From Mucor racemosus (taxonomy: Eukaryota > Mucoromycota > Mucoromycetes > Mucorales > Mucoraceae): DNA of 64,000 nt. Position 1 is the first letter of the stretch. Each line of letters opens with the position of its first letter. Where the stretch lies: contig JAPEHQ010000005.1 of the NCBI GenBank assembly GCA_027405735.1, positions 1,612,001 through 1,676,000 of the forward strand, given 5' to 3'. The position numbers and the translations under genes are program-made. The notes beneath the pieces were generated by a model. That model saw only the letters and a list, made by a program, of their open reading frames with translations, had not been told where the DNA came from and ran no database searches. Shown here piece by piece: positions 12,217 through 24,452 of this stretch.

Positions 12217-12692
12217 ATATAAAAAAAAACGATGGTAAGTCAACTAGAATATAGTAACCTTTACTGACTTTAAGAATAAACTGACGAACTCTTTTTTTGT
12301 GCCCTGAGCTCCTCTATATATATACATTTCAAATCTATTCTAATTTCGGTGTTCATTCCTATTACACGTGCTGCTATTTTCTATTATCTAAACTGTTAGT
12401 GATGGTTCCATACCTCATAACGAATGTTGTTCCAGTTTCCATATCTCTTCTAGGAATGCTATCTTGTTGTCATAAATAATAGGAATTGTCAACTCCAAAT
12501 TAAGTAGTTTATTTTAATTCAATACAAGATGATATGGAGATCATAGTGTACCTTAACCACAAGATGTTTAGCAGCTCACGTTTCTCTTTCAAAATCATGG
12601 TTTTTGTCCAAAACAGCTATGAAAAACGTAAAAGCTCCTGCTGGGAAAGTGTTTTAGTCCATAAAATTAGACATATTAATGACTCTTACACT

Positions 12693-12832
12693 ATGAAGAA
12701 AAAATCCCTTAATTCTCTTAATTGTGCCACATTAAGGAAAATAAGACAAAATTTAAAAAAAATAAGCAGTGAAAATTTTCTTATTTTCCTTAATGTGGCA
12801 CAATTAAGAGAATTAAGAGATTTTTTGTTCAT
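12693..12832. repeat. Near-perfect hairpin: 54-bp arms, 32-base loop
   Basis: Arms 12693-12746 and 12779-12832 are reverse complements with two mismatches; the core of each arm contains TTAATTGTGCCACATTAAGG or its complement. No target duplication or coding frame was found. It could be a small foldback transposon or the source of a double-stranded RNA precursor. Confidence 0.85.
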
Positions 12833-13318
12833 ATTGTTATGTTTATCAAATATGCATGGCTAAATGTACTTCATAATAGCCACACTTAGATGCACTAATG
12901 AGATGGCTAATAACTCATCTTCTTTCCTCCAAAAATTGCAGTATTTGTCCGAGAACCGCGGCAAGAAAGAATTGAAAAAGACCTACATATTTGGAAATTA
13001 TTAAATATAACGATTAGCAACCGTTGTATAAAATACGTATCACTAGATGCATTTTGCGCAGCTAAATATAAATGCACTACTTGGATATATATCCATCAAC
13101 TTAGAAAGGACTAGAGTATTCATCATTGCTACAAAAATAGTAATTAAACAAAAAAAAGCGTTGCGACTACAATTATAACTCTTTGATATTTATTTAAGAT
13201 ATAAAGTAAAAGCAAAGGTTTATGGATTACCATAGCCTTTGTGATATATATACTATTTTCTAATTCCATTAATAATACAGTAATAAGATCTTGAAGCAAG
13301 ATCTTCATGGTTTAGTTC
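12833..13318. other. A+T-rich intergenic DNA, nothing recognised
   Basis: No exon, repeat boundary or RNA gene could be supported between the hairpin and the pseudogene. Confidence 0.5.
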
Positions 13319-14035
13319 CTAGTTTGGGAGTACCAGTGGTACAATTTGACATTTTAAAGTTTTGTGTGATTTAAGGTTATTAGATCTTAGATGTTGACTA
13401 AGATCAATTTGATTACTAAACAAACTTGGTATATGTAGTTTACTACAATCATCAACTGACTCCTTAAAGCCAATATTTGTATTCGTAACAGCACGTCTCT
13501 TGTGAATTCTTGAGACAACGTTGCTAAATTTCTTGTCGAATACCAACTTAACATCATGCTAATTATTCGACTTCAAAACCACAGTCTTTGTCCAGTCATT
13601 CAATTTATGAGACCAAGTGAGAGGAATGTATTTTCGCCATACATCTTCAATGTCTTGACCGGAAAGAGTACATGAACTTTTCGAATTCGGATAGGAAATA
13701 ATCGACGGACGTATAGGTATCTTCGTTTGGGAAAGGAAGGCTTGGCTTTATTATTTTCCAACTGAAACTTTGGGAGACCTCTTTTTTTAGGTATCTTTAG
13801 AACAGAAAATAACGAATTAACAGAGACCTTGGTAGTAGCAGCAGAAGTAACCTTGTGACCAGCAGAGAGAGATTTGACATGCTTATTCATATTAGTTACA
13901 ATATCACGCAGTTTATTGGTCTCATTATCATCAACGTTTTGTTCATTCAAAGCTTTCAGATATGCAGTTCTTGTGCTTTTCCCTCTTTCAGCAAGGCCTT
14001 CTTTAGTACTTCGGTCAATGTTGAATGAAATGCCG
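13319..14035 (-). pseudogene. Broken protein-coding remnant, unknown family
   Basis: Two minus-strand frames (13600-13950 and its upstream extension to about 14035, then 13319-13546) read as one degraded Lys/Arg-rich protein of about 230 residues with at least two frame breaks and no start codon. The first part includes EQNVDDNETNKLRDI and KVSVNSLFSVLKIPKKRGLP; the second includes KKFSNVVSRIHKRRAVTNTN. It abuts the left edge of the composite duplicon at about 14038. The family was not recognised; a transposon-derived or lineage-specific gene are both possible. Confidence 0.45.
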
Positions 14036-16348
14036 GAGATTTAGAGTAAATATTGTAGCAAGAAAAAATGTATGGTTTAATAAAGAAACTTGTTAAATTA
14101 AATTATACACAAAAACTGAAGATCACCTTTGTTTAATATCGATAATTTGTCCTATTTATATTCAAATTCTATATTACATTTATCCGTTACATCAGTTTTG
14201 GATCGATTATATCTTTCTGACATTCCATGTCAGATCAATCTATTTACATTAGTAACACAGCACAATTAAGTTGAGCTTATTTCATACAGCTAAGTCCAAC
14301 AAGTGCATACGTCTCACATAATATCCCGTTTCCTGGATCTTACTTTAGAACAATAAGAACAATCAATAATGTTACCACAGATCAATTAGCTGACTTCTTA
14401 TCAATAAGGATTACAAATCAAAAAATTCATTATCTTACAAATAACCGGTGGATAAAACACTATTTTAGCTTACGATTGTCAGCTGTAAAAAGATTTGTTT
14501 TCAGGTATAGCCACAACAATCAATACTATGGTTATTAGGCAAGACATTAGATTATTCTTTTTTGTTTATTTCTATACCATTTGAAATTTTATTACTCTTC
14601 TGGAACATTTCGTGGGTTTGCAGCCAGTTCTAGGTTTTTATTGAGTAAATATAAATATCATTGCCTTCGATTTGATCTGGTAATCAAGAAGTACATCCAA
14701 CAATACAATACTAAATAATGATGTTTGATCTTAGAATGCGGTTACATGAACATATCAGTCCCTTTATGTTAGCATGCGTATTCAGATGAAAGAAAGGAAT
14801 ACCAGCTTGATAGTCTCATATACCTTATCAAACGGTGAATATATCCTTGGAATATGAAAACAAAAAAAGAGAAGAAACAACACACTTAGAAAAGGATTTT
14901 CAAGGCTTTACATTATTTAGCGCAATTAAAATCCTGCTAAATTGCACATTTCAGCCAATGTAAAAGCAGCATTACAGCATATGAACCATAAACTAAACAA
15001 AATAGACAATATATGTTATCATAGAAACATGCATTTTTCTACCAGAAAAACCGTCTGTCATATTATAGATTCATTAAAACATTGCAAACGCGTTCCCGTA
15101 GAGCGATACCGTAATTAAACATAGCAAGGTTGAACGGCTAAGACTCTTATGGTATATCTAAGTTTGAAATAAAAAGGTGTTTTTTCAACTTTTTTTATAC
15201 GTAAACATGTATGATCTGAAAATTCAGACTTTGTAGCGGACATTTTCGGGGCTCATTTCTATCCTTACCAACCCTCCTGATTTTGATCAAAAAATAGAAA
15301 AATCAAATTTTGATACCAAAATCAACGTTTAAACATATTACATTGTGGGAGAAAATTGTAGCTATAATTAATACACATTTTATAAAAGCTTAATATTAAA
15401 TGTTAAGTAATGAAACTTTGTATTTTTGCCCCAAAAACGGATTTTTGATTAAAGGATTTTCATGTAATATTTTGCAATAAAAATGTTTGTTATTTTTTAT
15501 TGAACAGATAGATCGCTAAATTCTGTATATGTGTATATTTTTTGTTTTTATAATTGGTAGTATAATTAACTCTAGATTTGCAAAATCAGAAAAAAAAAAT
15601 TAAAAAATGTCAAAATTGATGATTTGAACAAAAATAATTTTCTAAATTAATATTCCGCTTATAAGCCTTGTAAGTCTTAAAAATAAGAGATTTTATAGTA
15701 CTTGAGAAATTTTTTAAGAATTTACGATGCTGTACCCACTTGATTCAAGCTTATTACTGTAAATTGGTATACATGTTGGTATTGTGTGGTAGTTTATTTG
15801 ATGATAATGCAGTGGAATTACATACTAAAAACGCTTGATAATAATAAAATAACCTAAAAAATTCCAAGTGTCGCTCATAAAATATGATACCACTTGAAAT
15901 GTGAACAACAATAATAAACAAACGCTTCAATTGAACACAATAACAAACGCATGCTAAAAATATAAAATACCTTTTTGAATCATACATGTCGTGTAGATGA
16001 TAGCACCCTTGATCACGGTGCAATCAATTATACAAATGGCATATATTATATCAAAACAGGATTCTATCCAAATCAATAATAATAATAAACAAAGATATCA
16101 ATTTAGTCAACTGCTGCTTATCTATTATATTGAAGTTCCACTATCATCTATCAATATATAAATAAGATTTAAGCATATAAAAACTACCCCTTAAAATCAA
16201 GGTTACATGAAATAGATATAACAATAATAAACAAAACAACCATTTTTTCCCAAAAGGGCGATATTGTCACACTTGACATTAATCCCTTATTATGGCCAAT
16301 GCTCTACATGATTTACCCCTTAAAATATTAAATCAATGACAATGTACT

Positions 16349-17230
16349 TGTTGCATCCTGTTGTATTCCACCTACTAGTATCATACATTATCACCTTCTA
16401 CAGTATCAATACATCTTACAATCTATTGACTACGACATGTATTGAAGTGCAAGTCTTGATATCGGATATAAGAAACTCCTAGCGTACCAAGTTTAATCCA
16501 GTAATTACCAAGAACGCTTGGACCTCAATTATGACACCACATTATTTCATCCCAGCAGTTAACCAATCAAGTAGTTATCAAATCAACATCCAAGCATATT
16601 TAGCGCAGCATTGAAACAACACAACTCACAAGCTCTGCAAGAACGGTTAAATTATGATTGATCCATTTCAATCCATAGATTATTATCAAACAGATCCAAT
16701 GGTTCAATAGTGCCTTAAATTACATCTCAGGATCTCAATGTCAAATCAATATAAAAGGCCATACTTTTACATCTAAATAAACGATATCTTGTTTTTATTA
16801 TACAGTTGAAAAACTGATTAATTACTCATTCTTTTATAATTGTATTCTTTTTTAAGTAATATTTATCAATCCTGAAAATATACGACACATCCACAGATCT
16901 GGGTGCATTCCTTGGTTAAGATTACGACACAGTTTGATATGTTAAGTTCTACATTGCTGTGTATTATGTTATGAAGCTCCGTTTATACAAGAATGTGGAA
17001 CTAGTGTGTGTCACCTAGACTTGATTGGATATATGTATATATATAAATAGACTCCTTTAAACAGGTCATATAATTAGAGAATGTGAATATAAAAGAAGAT
17101 GGTTCGATCTTATAATAAAGTTCTTTAGTTTTAGTGTGCTCTTTCATTTTATAACAGTTTTCCTTTATTTTTATTAAATGATTTAGTACATATTTTAGCT
17201 TTGAGATTGATATAATCTCCTGGCGTAACA
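16349..17230 (+). mobile_element. Solo LTR (type 3) with another LTR nested in it
   Basis: The outer element runs TGTTGCATCC...GGCGTAACA and is flanked by GTACT at 16344-16348 and 17231-17235. Uninterrupted spacer sequence at about 62776 (AATGTACTCAAAACTGG) shows the empty site. Removing the nested LTR (16359-16887) leaves about 350 bp. AATAAAG near 17110 is a candidate polyadenylation signal. Confidence 0.85.
16359..16887 (+). mobile_element. Solo LTR (type 2, 529 bp), nested
   Basis: It starts TGTTGTATTCC and ends ATATACGACA, with target duplication CATCC at 16354-16358 and 16888-16892, inside the type 3 LTR. Near-full-length relatives are 36650-37186 and 63089-63623 (reversed), with a truncated one at 34772-34991. 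AATAAACG near 16778 is a likely polyadenylation signal. Confidence 0.88.
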
Positions 17231-18810
17231 GTACTCAAAACTGGAAGATTACTAAATGTACCTCCTCCATTCAAGTCTGATGGTATCCAAGTTCTCCAAA
17301 TCACTACTATAAATACCCTCATACTTTTTCAATTATTTTAAATCTCCAGAAATTTTTTGTAATAAAAACTTTAGCTGATTGTAGTTGTATTTCTACTGCT
17401 TTCATTTTTATATTTTTTATTTTAGAAAACAACTTCGTTATTTACTGCAAGGTCATTCTTTTTTTTTGTTTCTATATCATTTAAAATTTTACCACTTTTC
17501 GGGAACATTTCGTGGGATTGTAACTAGTTCTACTTTTTTATTGATTAGATATAAATATCATTGCCTTCGATTTGATCTAATCATTAAGAAATACATCCAA
17601 CAATACAGTAGTAAATAATGATATTTGATTTTAGAATGCGGTTAAATAAAAGATCAGTCTCTAATATAACGACTGCTACCTATATTGAAAATATCAGACC
17701 CTTATGTTAGCATACGTATTCAGATGAAAGGAAAGAATACCAACTTGATAGTCTCATATACCTTATCAAACGGTGAATATATCCTTGGAATATGAAAACA
17801 AAAAGAGAGAGAGACAACACACATAGAAAAGAGTTTTCAAGGCTTTACATTATTTAGCGCATTTAGAACCCTACTAAATTGTACATTTCAGCCAATGTAA
17901 AAGCAGAATTACTGTGCATGAACTATAAACTAAACAAAATAGGCAAATCTATTACCATAGAAACATACATTTTTCTACCAGAAAAACCGTCTGTCATATC
18001 ATAGATTCGTTAAAAAGTTGCAAAAGCGAGCCGCAAAGCCACGCCGTAATTGAGCATAGTAAGATTGAACAGCTAAGTCTACTATGGTATATCTAAATTT
18101 TAAATAAAAAAGCGTTTATTTCAACTTTTCTTATATTTAACCATGTACAGTCTGAAAATTCAGACTTTGTAACGGACATTTTCGGGGCTCATTTCTATCC
18201 TTACCAACCCTCATGATTTTGATCAAAAAACAGAAAAATCAACTTTTGACACCAAAATCAACCTTTAAATATACTACATTGTGAGAGAAAATTGTAGCTA
18301 TAATTAATGCACATTTTATAAAAGCTTAATATTAAATGTTAAGTAATGAAACTTTGTACTTTTGCCCCAAAAACGGATTTTTGATTAAAGGCTTTTCATG
18401 TAATATTTTGCAATAAAAATGTTTGTTATTTTTTATTGAGCAGATAGAGCGCTAAATTCTGTATATGTGTATATTTTTTGTTTTTATAATTGGTAGTATA
18501 ATTAACTCTAGATTTGGAAAATCAGAAAAAAAAAATTAAAAGATGTCAAAATTGATGGTCTGGACAAGAATAATTTTCTAAATTAATATCCCACTTATAA
18601 GCCTTGTACGTCTTAAAAATAAGAGATTTTACAATATTTGAGAACTTTTTTAAGAATTTACGATGTTGTACCCACTTGTATCAAGCTTATTACTGTAAAT
18701 AAATAAATATATACATATGTTAATATTATGTGGTAGTTTATTTGGTGATAATATAATCTTACTTGATAATTATTGCGCTAGAAATGATTTACATTAAGTT
18801 TTAATGTTAC

Positions 18811-19075
18811 CTCTCCGATATCATAAATATAAAGATGGCCATCACTGGAACCTATTATTGCCGCCTTTTTACCCTCTTTGTCCCAAGCCAATTTATTCAA
18901 TGCTTTACCAGAACCAACTTAAGTACTACCTACAAATGGTTCCTCGGCATTTGCATTCAAATTCTATATATTAAATTGACTAACTGGTTCCATCTACAGT
19001 AGTACCAAAAAACGTATTATCAGCCCGCCTTATAATAAATGTTAAATGTTAATCTAAAATCAGAAACATCGTATT
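18811..19075 (-). pseudogene. Dynein intermediate chain exon fragment, copy 1
   Basis: The minus strand reads a WD40-type segment ending SSDGHLYIYDIGE, followed directly by a splice-donor-like GTAACA. It matches the last WD repeats of cytoplasmic dynein intermediate chain (LWNLN...ALNKLAW...GDSEGRIWVYDVG type). There is a stop codon near 18920 and a small duplication near 19040, so it is dead. It lies in the duplicon tail; sister copies are at 40693 and 61421. Confidence 0.7.
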
Positions 19076-20977
19076 GTCATTGTTATAAGCTAAGAAAAGT
19101 TTGACTTTTAATAATACAGCAATTAAGTAAAACACGAGGTGATACTAATAGCATATGGTGAGTATTTAACATCTAAATACGTTTGATGAAGTATGCTTTT
19201 AAACTCTTTTAGAAATCCTGAGGCAAAGACAATATCTTGGTCCTTTAATTTCTATTCATCAAAATGTTGCAATTTCCACTCCACAATGAATGCCCCTTTT
19301 ATCAATCTTGACCTCGATGTACATTGGGTATTAGTTTTTTTACCGGTTGTAATTTTCTCGGATTTATTAATATTTAGTCATATTGAACGATGATCTGTAG
19401 CATTACCAAAAAAAAAAGAATAAAGGCTTCAAGAGTTTTCTGCATATCAAATTATGCGATTTAGTAGCAATGGTTGCACTTAACTATGCTTTTTAAACCT
19501 ATTGACGTTCATCAAAATAATTAATACTTTCATTCAAAAGTAAGCTTTGCTTTATACATTTACATTCACCCATTTAATAAATGACATTGCATTTATTATC
19601 TGTTATATCCATCAACCAACGGCATCTTGATTCGGATACATTTGACAATTAAATGCCTAAATTACACTTGAGCCACCAGCAGGTATCTCCATAAAAAAAT
19701 CTCGCACAGGTCGATGAAGCATCACAATTTAGATTATTTTTTTATGTTCATAGACCTGAGCTCTTTCTCACATTCATATATCTCTGCATGAACCATATCT
19801 CTACTGTATCTGTTCAATTTAACTGAAATACATTGAACACCAACATCGTACTTGATAAAATGCTTTACTTCATTGCGTGTCAACGCAACTAATTTGACGC
19901 TAGTTTAGCATCAGTAGTTGAATTGAACAAATTTGCGATTAGACAACCCCTTTTCATGGTTTTACATACCATGAGCTAATATTGGACAGTTATTATAGAC
20001 AAACTAATCAAAGATGGTGAGTTAAAACTCTAATGGACGAACAAGTCGATTAGCACGGTATAAACAAAATATTAAAATCAAATATAGTAATGGAATGGGC
20101 AAAATATGATAAACCGTTTAAATTAGCATAATTGAATTGTTTCAAGCGCTTTGAACTGAATACCTCTTTACTTTTGACCTATAAAAATTGATTTATCAGC
20201 AATATCAATTAACAAGTAATAATTATGGTGTATCTTTGATTGTTGGACGGATATCTATAATTTTCACATCTTTTTAATTTTCTATATATATCCTATTTTT
20301 TTTTTGTATATCTTCAGATTTCATATTTTTATAACTTTCTTTATGAATTAAAATGATTATTAAATATAATAAACATTATCAAGAAGGCAACTTTTCCATT
20401 TTGCATGAAAAAGCAACATTATATTTATGCTTTCTCTTAAGATACATACTAACTTCATATAAGATAAGATATCCGTCTTGGTAGCGGTATACAAGACAAA
20501 ATCTCGTTTTCCTCATCTTATTGTTGGCCATTAAATAGAAACAAATATTTTTTAGGGATTAAATAGACTAACATGATTTTATTCATCATTCATTCATTGA
20601 AATCAAGTAAATGCTATACATACTTTTATAATCGCCAGTTTTTCTCCAGGTAGATAATCAACTTTAGACCAAAAAAGCATTGATTATAATAACGTAGATG
20701 ATGGGTCAAAATGACTAAGTCTTGGTTTCTTTTTTTTTTTGTTCGAGAAAAATACTATAATGCGCCCTAAAATTAACAACAGTTAATAATTTATTTCCAA
20801 ATAAACAATAGAAAAAACATGTAGTTGTACCTGCTACTTGATTTCAGTTTATGAAAAATATTGGTCTTTTTGTTGTAGTTTTAAACATAAATAAAAGAGT
20901 AGAGAAGAAGAAAAAAAAATCTTAAATCAGTCGATTTTGTGTGTTACAGACAGAAATTTACAAAGACATAAATACTT

Positions 20978-21095
20978 TTAGTGCTGCCAAACAGGTTGTT
21001 GTCGTTGTTCCCATTTGGTCTCCAAAAGAAGAACATGGACAGAACTCTTTCAAACCCCAAATTTCAAATTGATATATTTCGTCAATAAGGCAATT
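20978..21095 (-). pseudogene. Second captured terminal exon, copy 1 (frameshifted)
   Basis: Reading on the minus strand after an acceptor-like CAG gives an Arg-Leu-Ile-Asp-Glu start, then FEIWGLKEFCPCSSFG, before a one-base insertion relative to the copy at 41790-41906 breaks the frame. The parent gene was not recognised. Confidence 0.5.
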
Positions 21096-21555
21096 CTGTT
21101 GAATCAGAGTAACTCACATCTGCTTTAAATCATTCAAATTATCTTGATTATTAATTATATTATTATGATTGATATACTGTAGTAAATTGACTAAAAAACC
21201 TTGATCTCATTGCTCTGCTCATCTGGGCTGCCTGATCTGCACAAATGTTTTTATTCTGCCCATCTGTGCAGAAGATCATTATACCCATGGGAAGAAGCAT
21301 AGCTCGGCCGTAATGACTAGTGAGTCACCTAGGCGTAATTGGATATATATATATTTATAAATTAGCTCACTTTAGACATTAGCCATAATATAATTAGAGA
21401 ATGTGAATATAAAATAAGATGCTTCCATTTTATAATAAAGTTCTTTAGTTTTAGTGTGTTTTTTCATTTTATAACAATTTTTCTTTATTTTCATTTTTCA
21501 TTAAACAATTTAGTACACATTTTAGTTTTGAGGTTGATATAATCTCCTGGCGTCA

Positions 21556-23170
21556 TGAGCAGGTGACCAACTTGTTGTTCATGCTTACCGAATGAACTAT
21601 GACCTATGACTCATAGAAGCTGATATCTGAAATATTTGTAGTATCTATTCATACCTATATTCATGTAGAGTAGTGGCAGCTTACTTGAATCAGCATCCAT
21701 AAAGAAGATCGTATTTTTAATTATTTCCAATAAAAATACACAGTAAACTAAATATGCGCTTTGGCAATGATTTTCTCGCTCAACACACACAGTAGGTCGT
21801 GGAAGTTGCTATTTGGGATTATTATTGTATCAAAGATTGTTCATCTTTGCTCATATAAACAGAAAGTTATTAGGGTCGAAATTTACAGAGATAAGATTTT
21901 TGCTCTCGGTTTTATGGTTGTAAAAGTGGGTTTTGAATGATCTTCAAATGGTTTTTGAATGTTTTTATCCAGTATTGAATGGAATTAAGTAAAATCTGGA
22001 AAGAAGATGTACTTTTCTTCTATCTTCTATGGCCATTAATTTCTGTCCGAAAATGGAAGACTTATTACCAGAATAATATAAGTGCTCTAATTTGACATTG
22101 ACATATAACCGATTGTGAAAAATTAAGCCCCTAAATTGAGGTACTATTTTTTTGTATTCCCAAGGTAGTAGATTCAACTAAAAGCTACTCTGCATTTTTT
22201 GTTTTGGCAAAAAATATTGATTTTTAGTTGAGATAATCATAATAATGATCCTTATCGCAGCTTAAATATCATAGTAACGGGGTTCCAAAATTGATTTGAA
22301 AAAATGAACGAAAAATGATTCAAAAAATAAAATCGTTTAAATGCTCATGAATTTCAAAGTAAGTAGACCTAGCGTATTAAATGGTTTTTGTGTAGTTTTA
22401 AATTCTGCACACATCTGAATAAAAATGTAAAAAATATTTCACGTAAAATTTTGCGCAAAATGCAACTGAAATTTTAAAGGATTTTTGAAGATACAGAACA
22501 CTTTTTATAATTACACTTTAAAAGTAAATAATGAAAATAATGAACAACAAAATTATATATCGATATAGCTATTGACGAACCTTTTAGCTGCATTTTTCGT
22601 AGAGAAAATGAGATTTTTGTCAATTTTTTTTTCAAATTCAGAATTTGGGATTAGGGTATATAGGGGGAAAATGGAAGCTAGAGGTGAAGGTATCTCTTTG
22701 TATACATTTTTGAGAATATCTCCACGAAAAATTAATATTTTGAGGAAAACTAAACTAGGTCTGAGAGATCTCAACGAGCTTGATGACATGAATGTGAAAA
22801 AAGCGTTACCCAATCTAACGAATATTTTGAAATATATTACAAAAAGGTAAAAAAAACGAAAAAAAATAAAGGTGCTCAGAATTTTTTCATATTGAAACAT
22901 GTTATAGAGTACTTCAAAACAAGTGAATTTTATTACTAGAAAGTGTTAATATAGCTTAATTTTTTGTAGACATATGAAGCCTCAAAGTTTTTAAGTTTTA
23001 GCAGTGAAAAACCCGTGAAAATCTGAAACATTAGCACTAAAAAAGTTATGTCAATTGCAAAAAATAGGATATTTTCGGATACTTGTTCTTGGATTAAAGT
23101 GGAACATCTCAGGTACATTAGCATATAATTTTTGCTTGGCGTTATTTAGTGAAAAAAAAGTAGGGCAGGG
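21556..23170 (+). repeat. Family A repeat, diverged copy
   Basis: It aligns with 10150-11870 and 42885-45090 by many shared blocks (for example 'ggaatatttgtag', the stretch at 22715-22860 and the block around 23110). Differences from the inverted-repeat copy are spread evenly and are mostly non-synonymous in the overlapping open frame, arguing against a conserved protein. Confidence 0.8.
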
Positions 23171-23307
23171 ATAAAAAGTGAGACTCACCTTTCAAGAAAA
23201 CACAATTGCAGTTTACCTGTTTTGGAGTCTTTTTATGAGATATAAAATAAATTTAGAATAGGTAGCATTGGTGTCGAGCCGGATTTTGCCAGCCAAATTT
23301 ACTAGTA

Positions 23308-23801
23308 CAGTCGTGATTCGATTTAGTGGACTCATAAATAACGGATTTTCGATTTAATGGACAATTTGAAATCTCCCGTTTTTTTTTTTAATAATTTTAC
23401 TGCCTAAATCCACTGAATCGATTCAGTGGATAGTGGACAATTTCGTTTCTACCAGTCCACTATATTAGTAAAATATAAATACTATTGGATAAAACTGTAT
23501 TTAGCCGGCAATAGTTTGATCTGGTAGCCATGAAATTAGAAGAAATATGGAGAGTAACTAAATTACGTGCCTAATTTACCTCAGTCTTTTATTAAATTTG
23601 TTATCCACTGTTCAATTCAGTTGCTCGAATATGAAAAGTTTTTATTAAAAATACTGTTTAATACTATAAACTAATAACGCCTTTTTATTCTCATTTTTTG
23701 ATCCAGCATTACGGAAAATGATTTATTCGATTTAGTGGAAAATTCGATTTAGTGGACACTTTTCTCTCTCCCAACGATTCCACTAAATCGAATCACGACT
23801 G
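23308..23801 (+). mobile_element. Pogo/Tc1-like MITE, copy 2
   Basis: It is 494 bp with termini CAGTCGTGATTCGATTTAGT and its inverse, flanked by TA at 23306-23307 and 23802-23803. A direct repeat of GATTTAGTGGA lies inside the right terminus. It is an inverted relative of 1524-2012, and has no coding capacity. Confidence 0.88.
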
Positions 23802-23803
23802 TA

Positions 23804-24452
23804 TAAGCTAGGCTCGATAACATCTCTAGTCTAAGGTATATATTATAAGTTTTTAGTATAAGGTTAGTTATAGAAAAGAGGGCACGCTCCGATTTTGAAG
23901 ATCGAAAACTATGAAAATCGAATTTTTTATTATTAGAAGATTTGTAAAGCAAAAAATTCAATGACAAAGGCTTAATCGCAGTACGTCGTAGCAACAAAGG
24001 CTATTTCAGTGCTTACAATACCCCCATACATTTCATGGTGCGTTTTTATATGAAATTAGGCACTTATATTGGGTACAACTAATCAAAGCATGAATACTCG
24101 GGGGTAAACAGAGGTCTTGAGATTGACTATATTTAATCTTCGCAATGTATTGCAAACTCGTTTGAAACTCTATTGCTTAAACGTTGGAATTGCATAACGT
24201 ATTCCCAAATAATGATCAAGCCTTAGGAATGTAAAATAGTTTCAAAATACGCTTTGTTTCTTTAGAATTTAGCTATTCTGTTGGAGAATGTAGCTCTCCT
24301 GGCATCAGAAGTGCACCGTTTTATGTCGTAATTTCTGTTTCATTTGTGTCAATTCTAAATTATGCATATTTTTATATTCAAGTTTTTTATTTGTATAAAA
24401 ATCAAAATTAGACCTCCAGTTTTGGTATTATTTCTAACATATTAAATATAAC
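23804..24452. other. Intergenic DNA downstream of the lectin-like gene
   Basis: No exon or repeat was recognised. It should contain the 3' end of the minus-strand gene that stops at 24453. Confidence 0.5.

Larger units (their letters stand above)
14038..21555. repeat. Composite duplicon, copy 1
   Basis: The same order of blocks recurs at about 34648-42300: leader (14038-14460), a core of about 1.3 kb (about 14463-15800), a spacer (about 15800-17385), a second core (about 17390-18755), a tail with a dynein-chain exon fragment, then a second exon fragment, leading into family A. Core landmarks include the palindrome GTCTGAAAATTCAGAC and TGCCCCAAAAACGGATTTTT. Both core copies are non-coding in all frames. 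Copies differ by which LTRs have inserted. Confidence 0.8.

Noticed and set aside
15754..16023. Minus-strand frame repeated at 37151 and 62258 (CVCYCVQL)
   Set aside because: The N-terminal and C-terminal parts shift frame between copies; it lies in the non-coding duplicon spacer.
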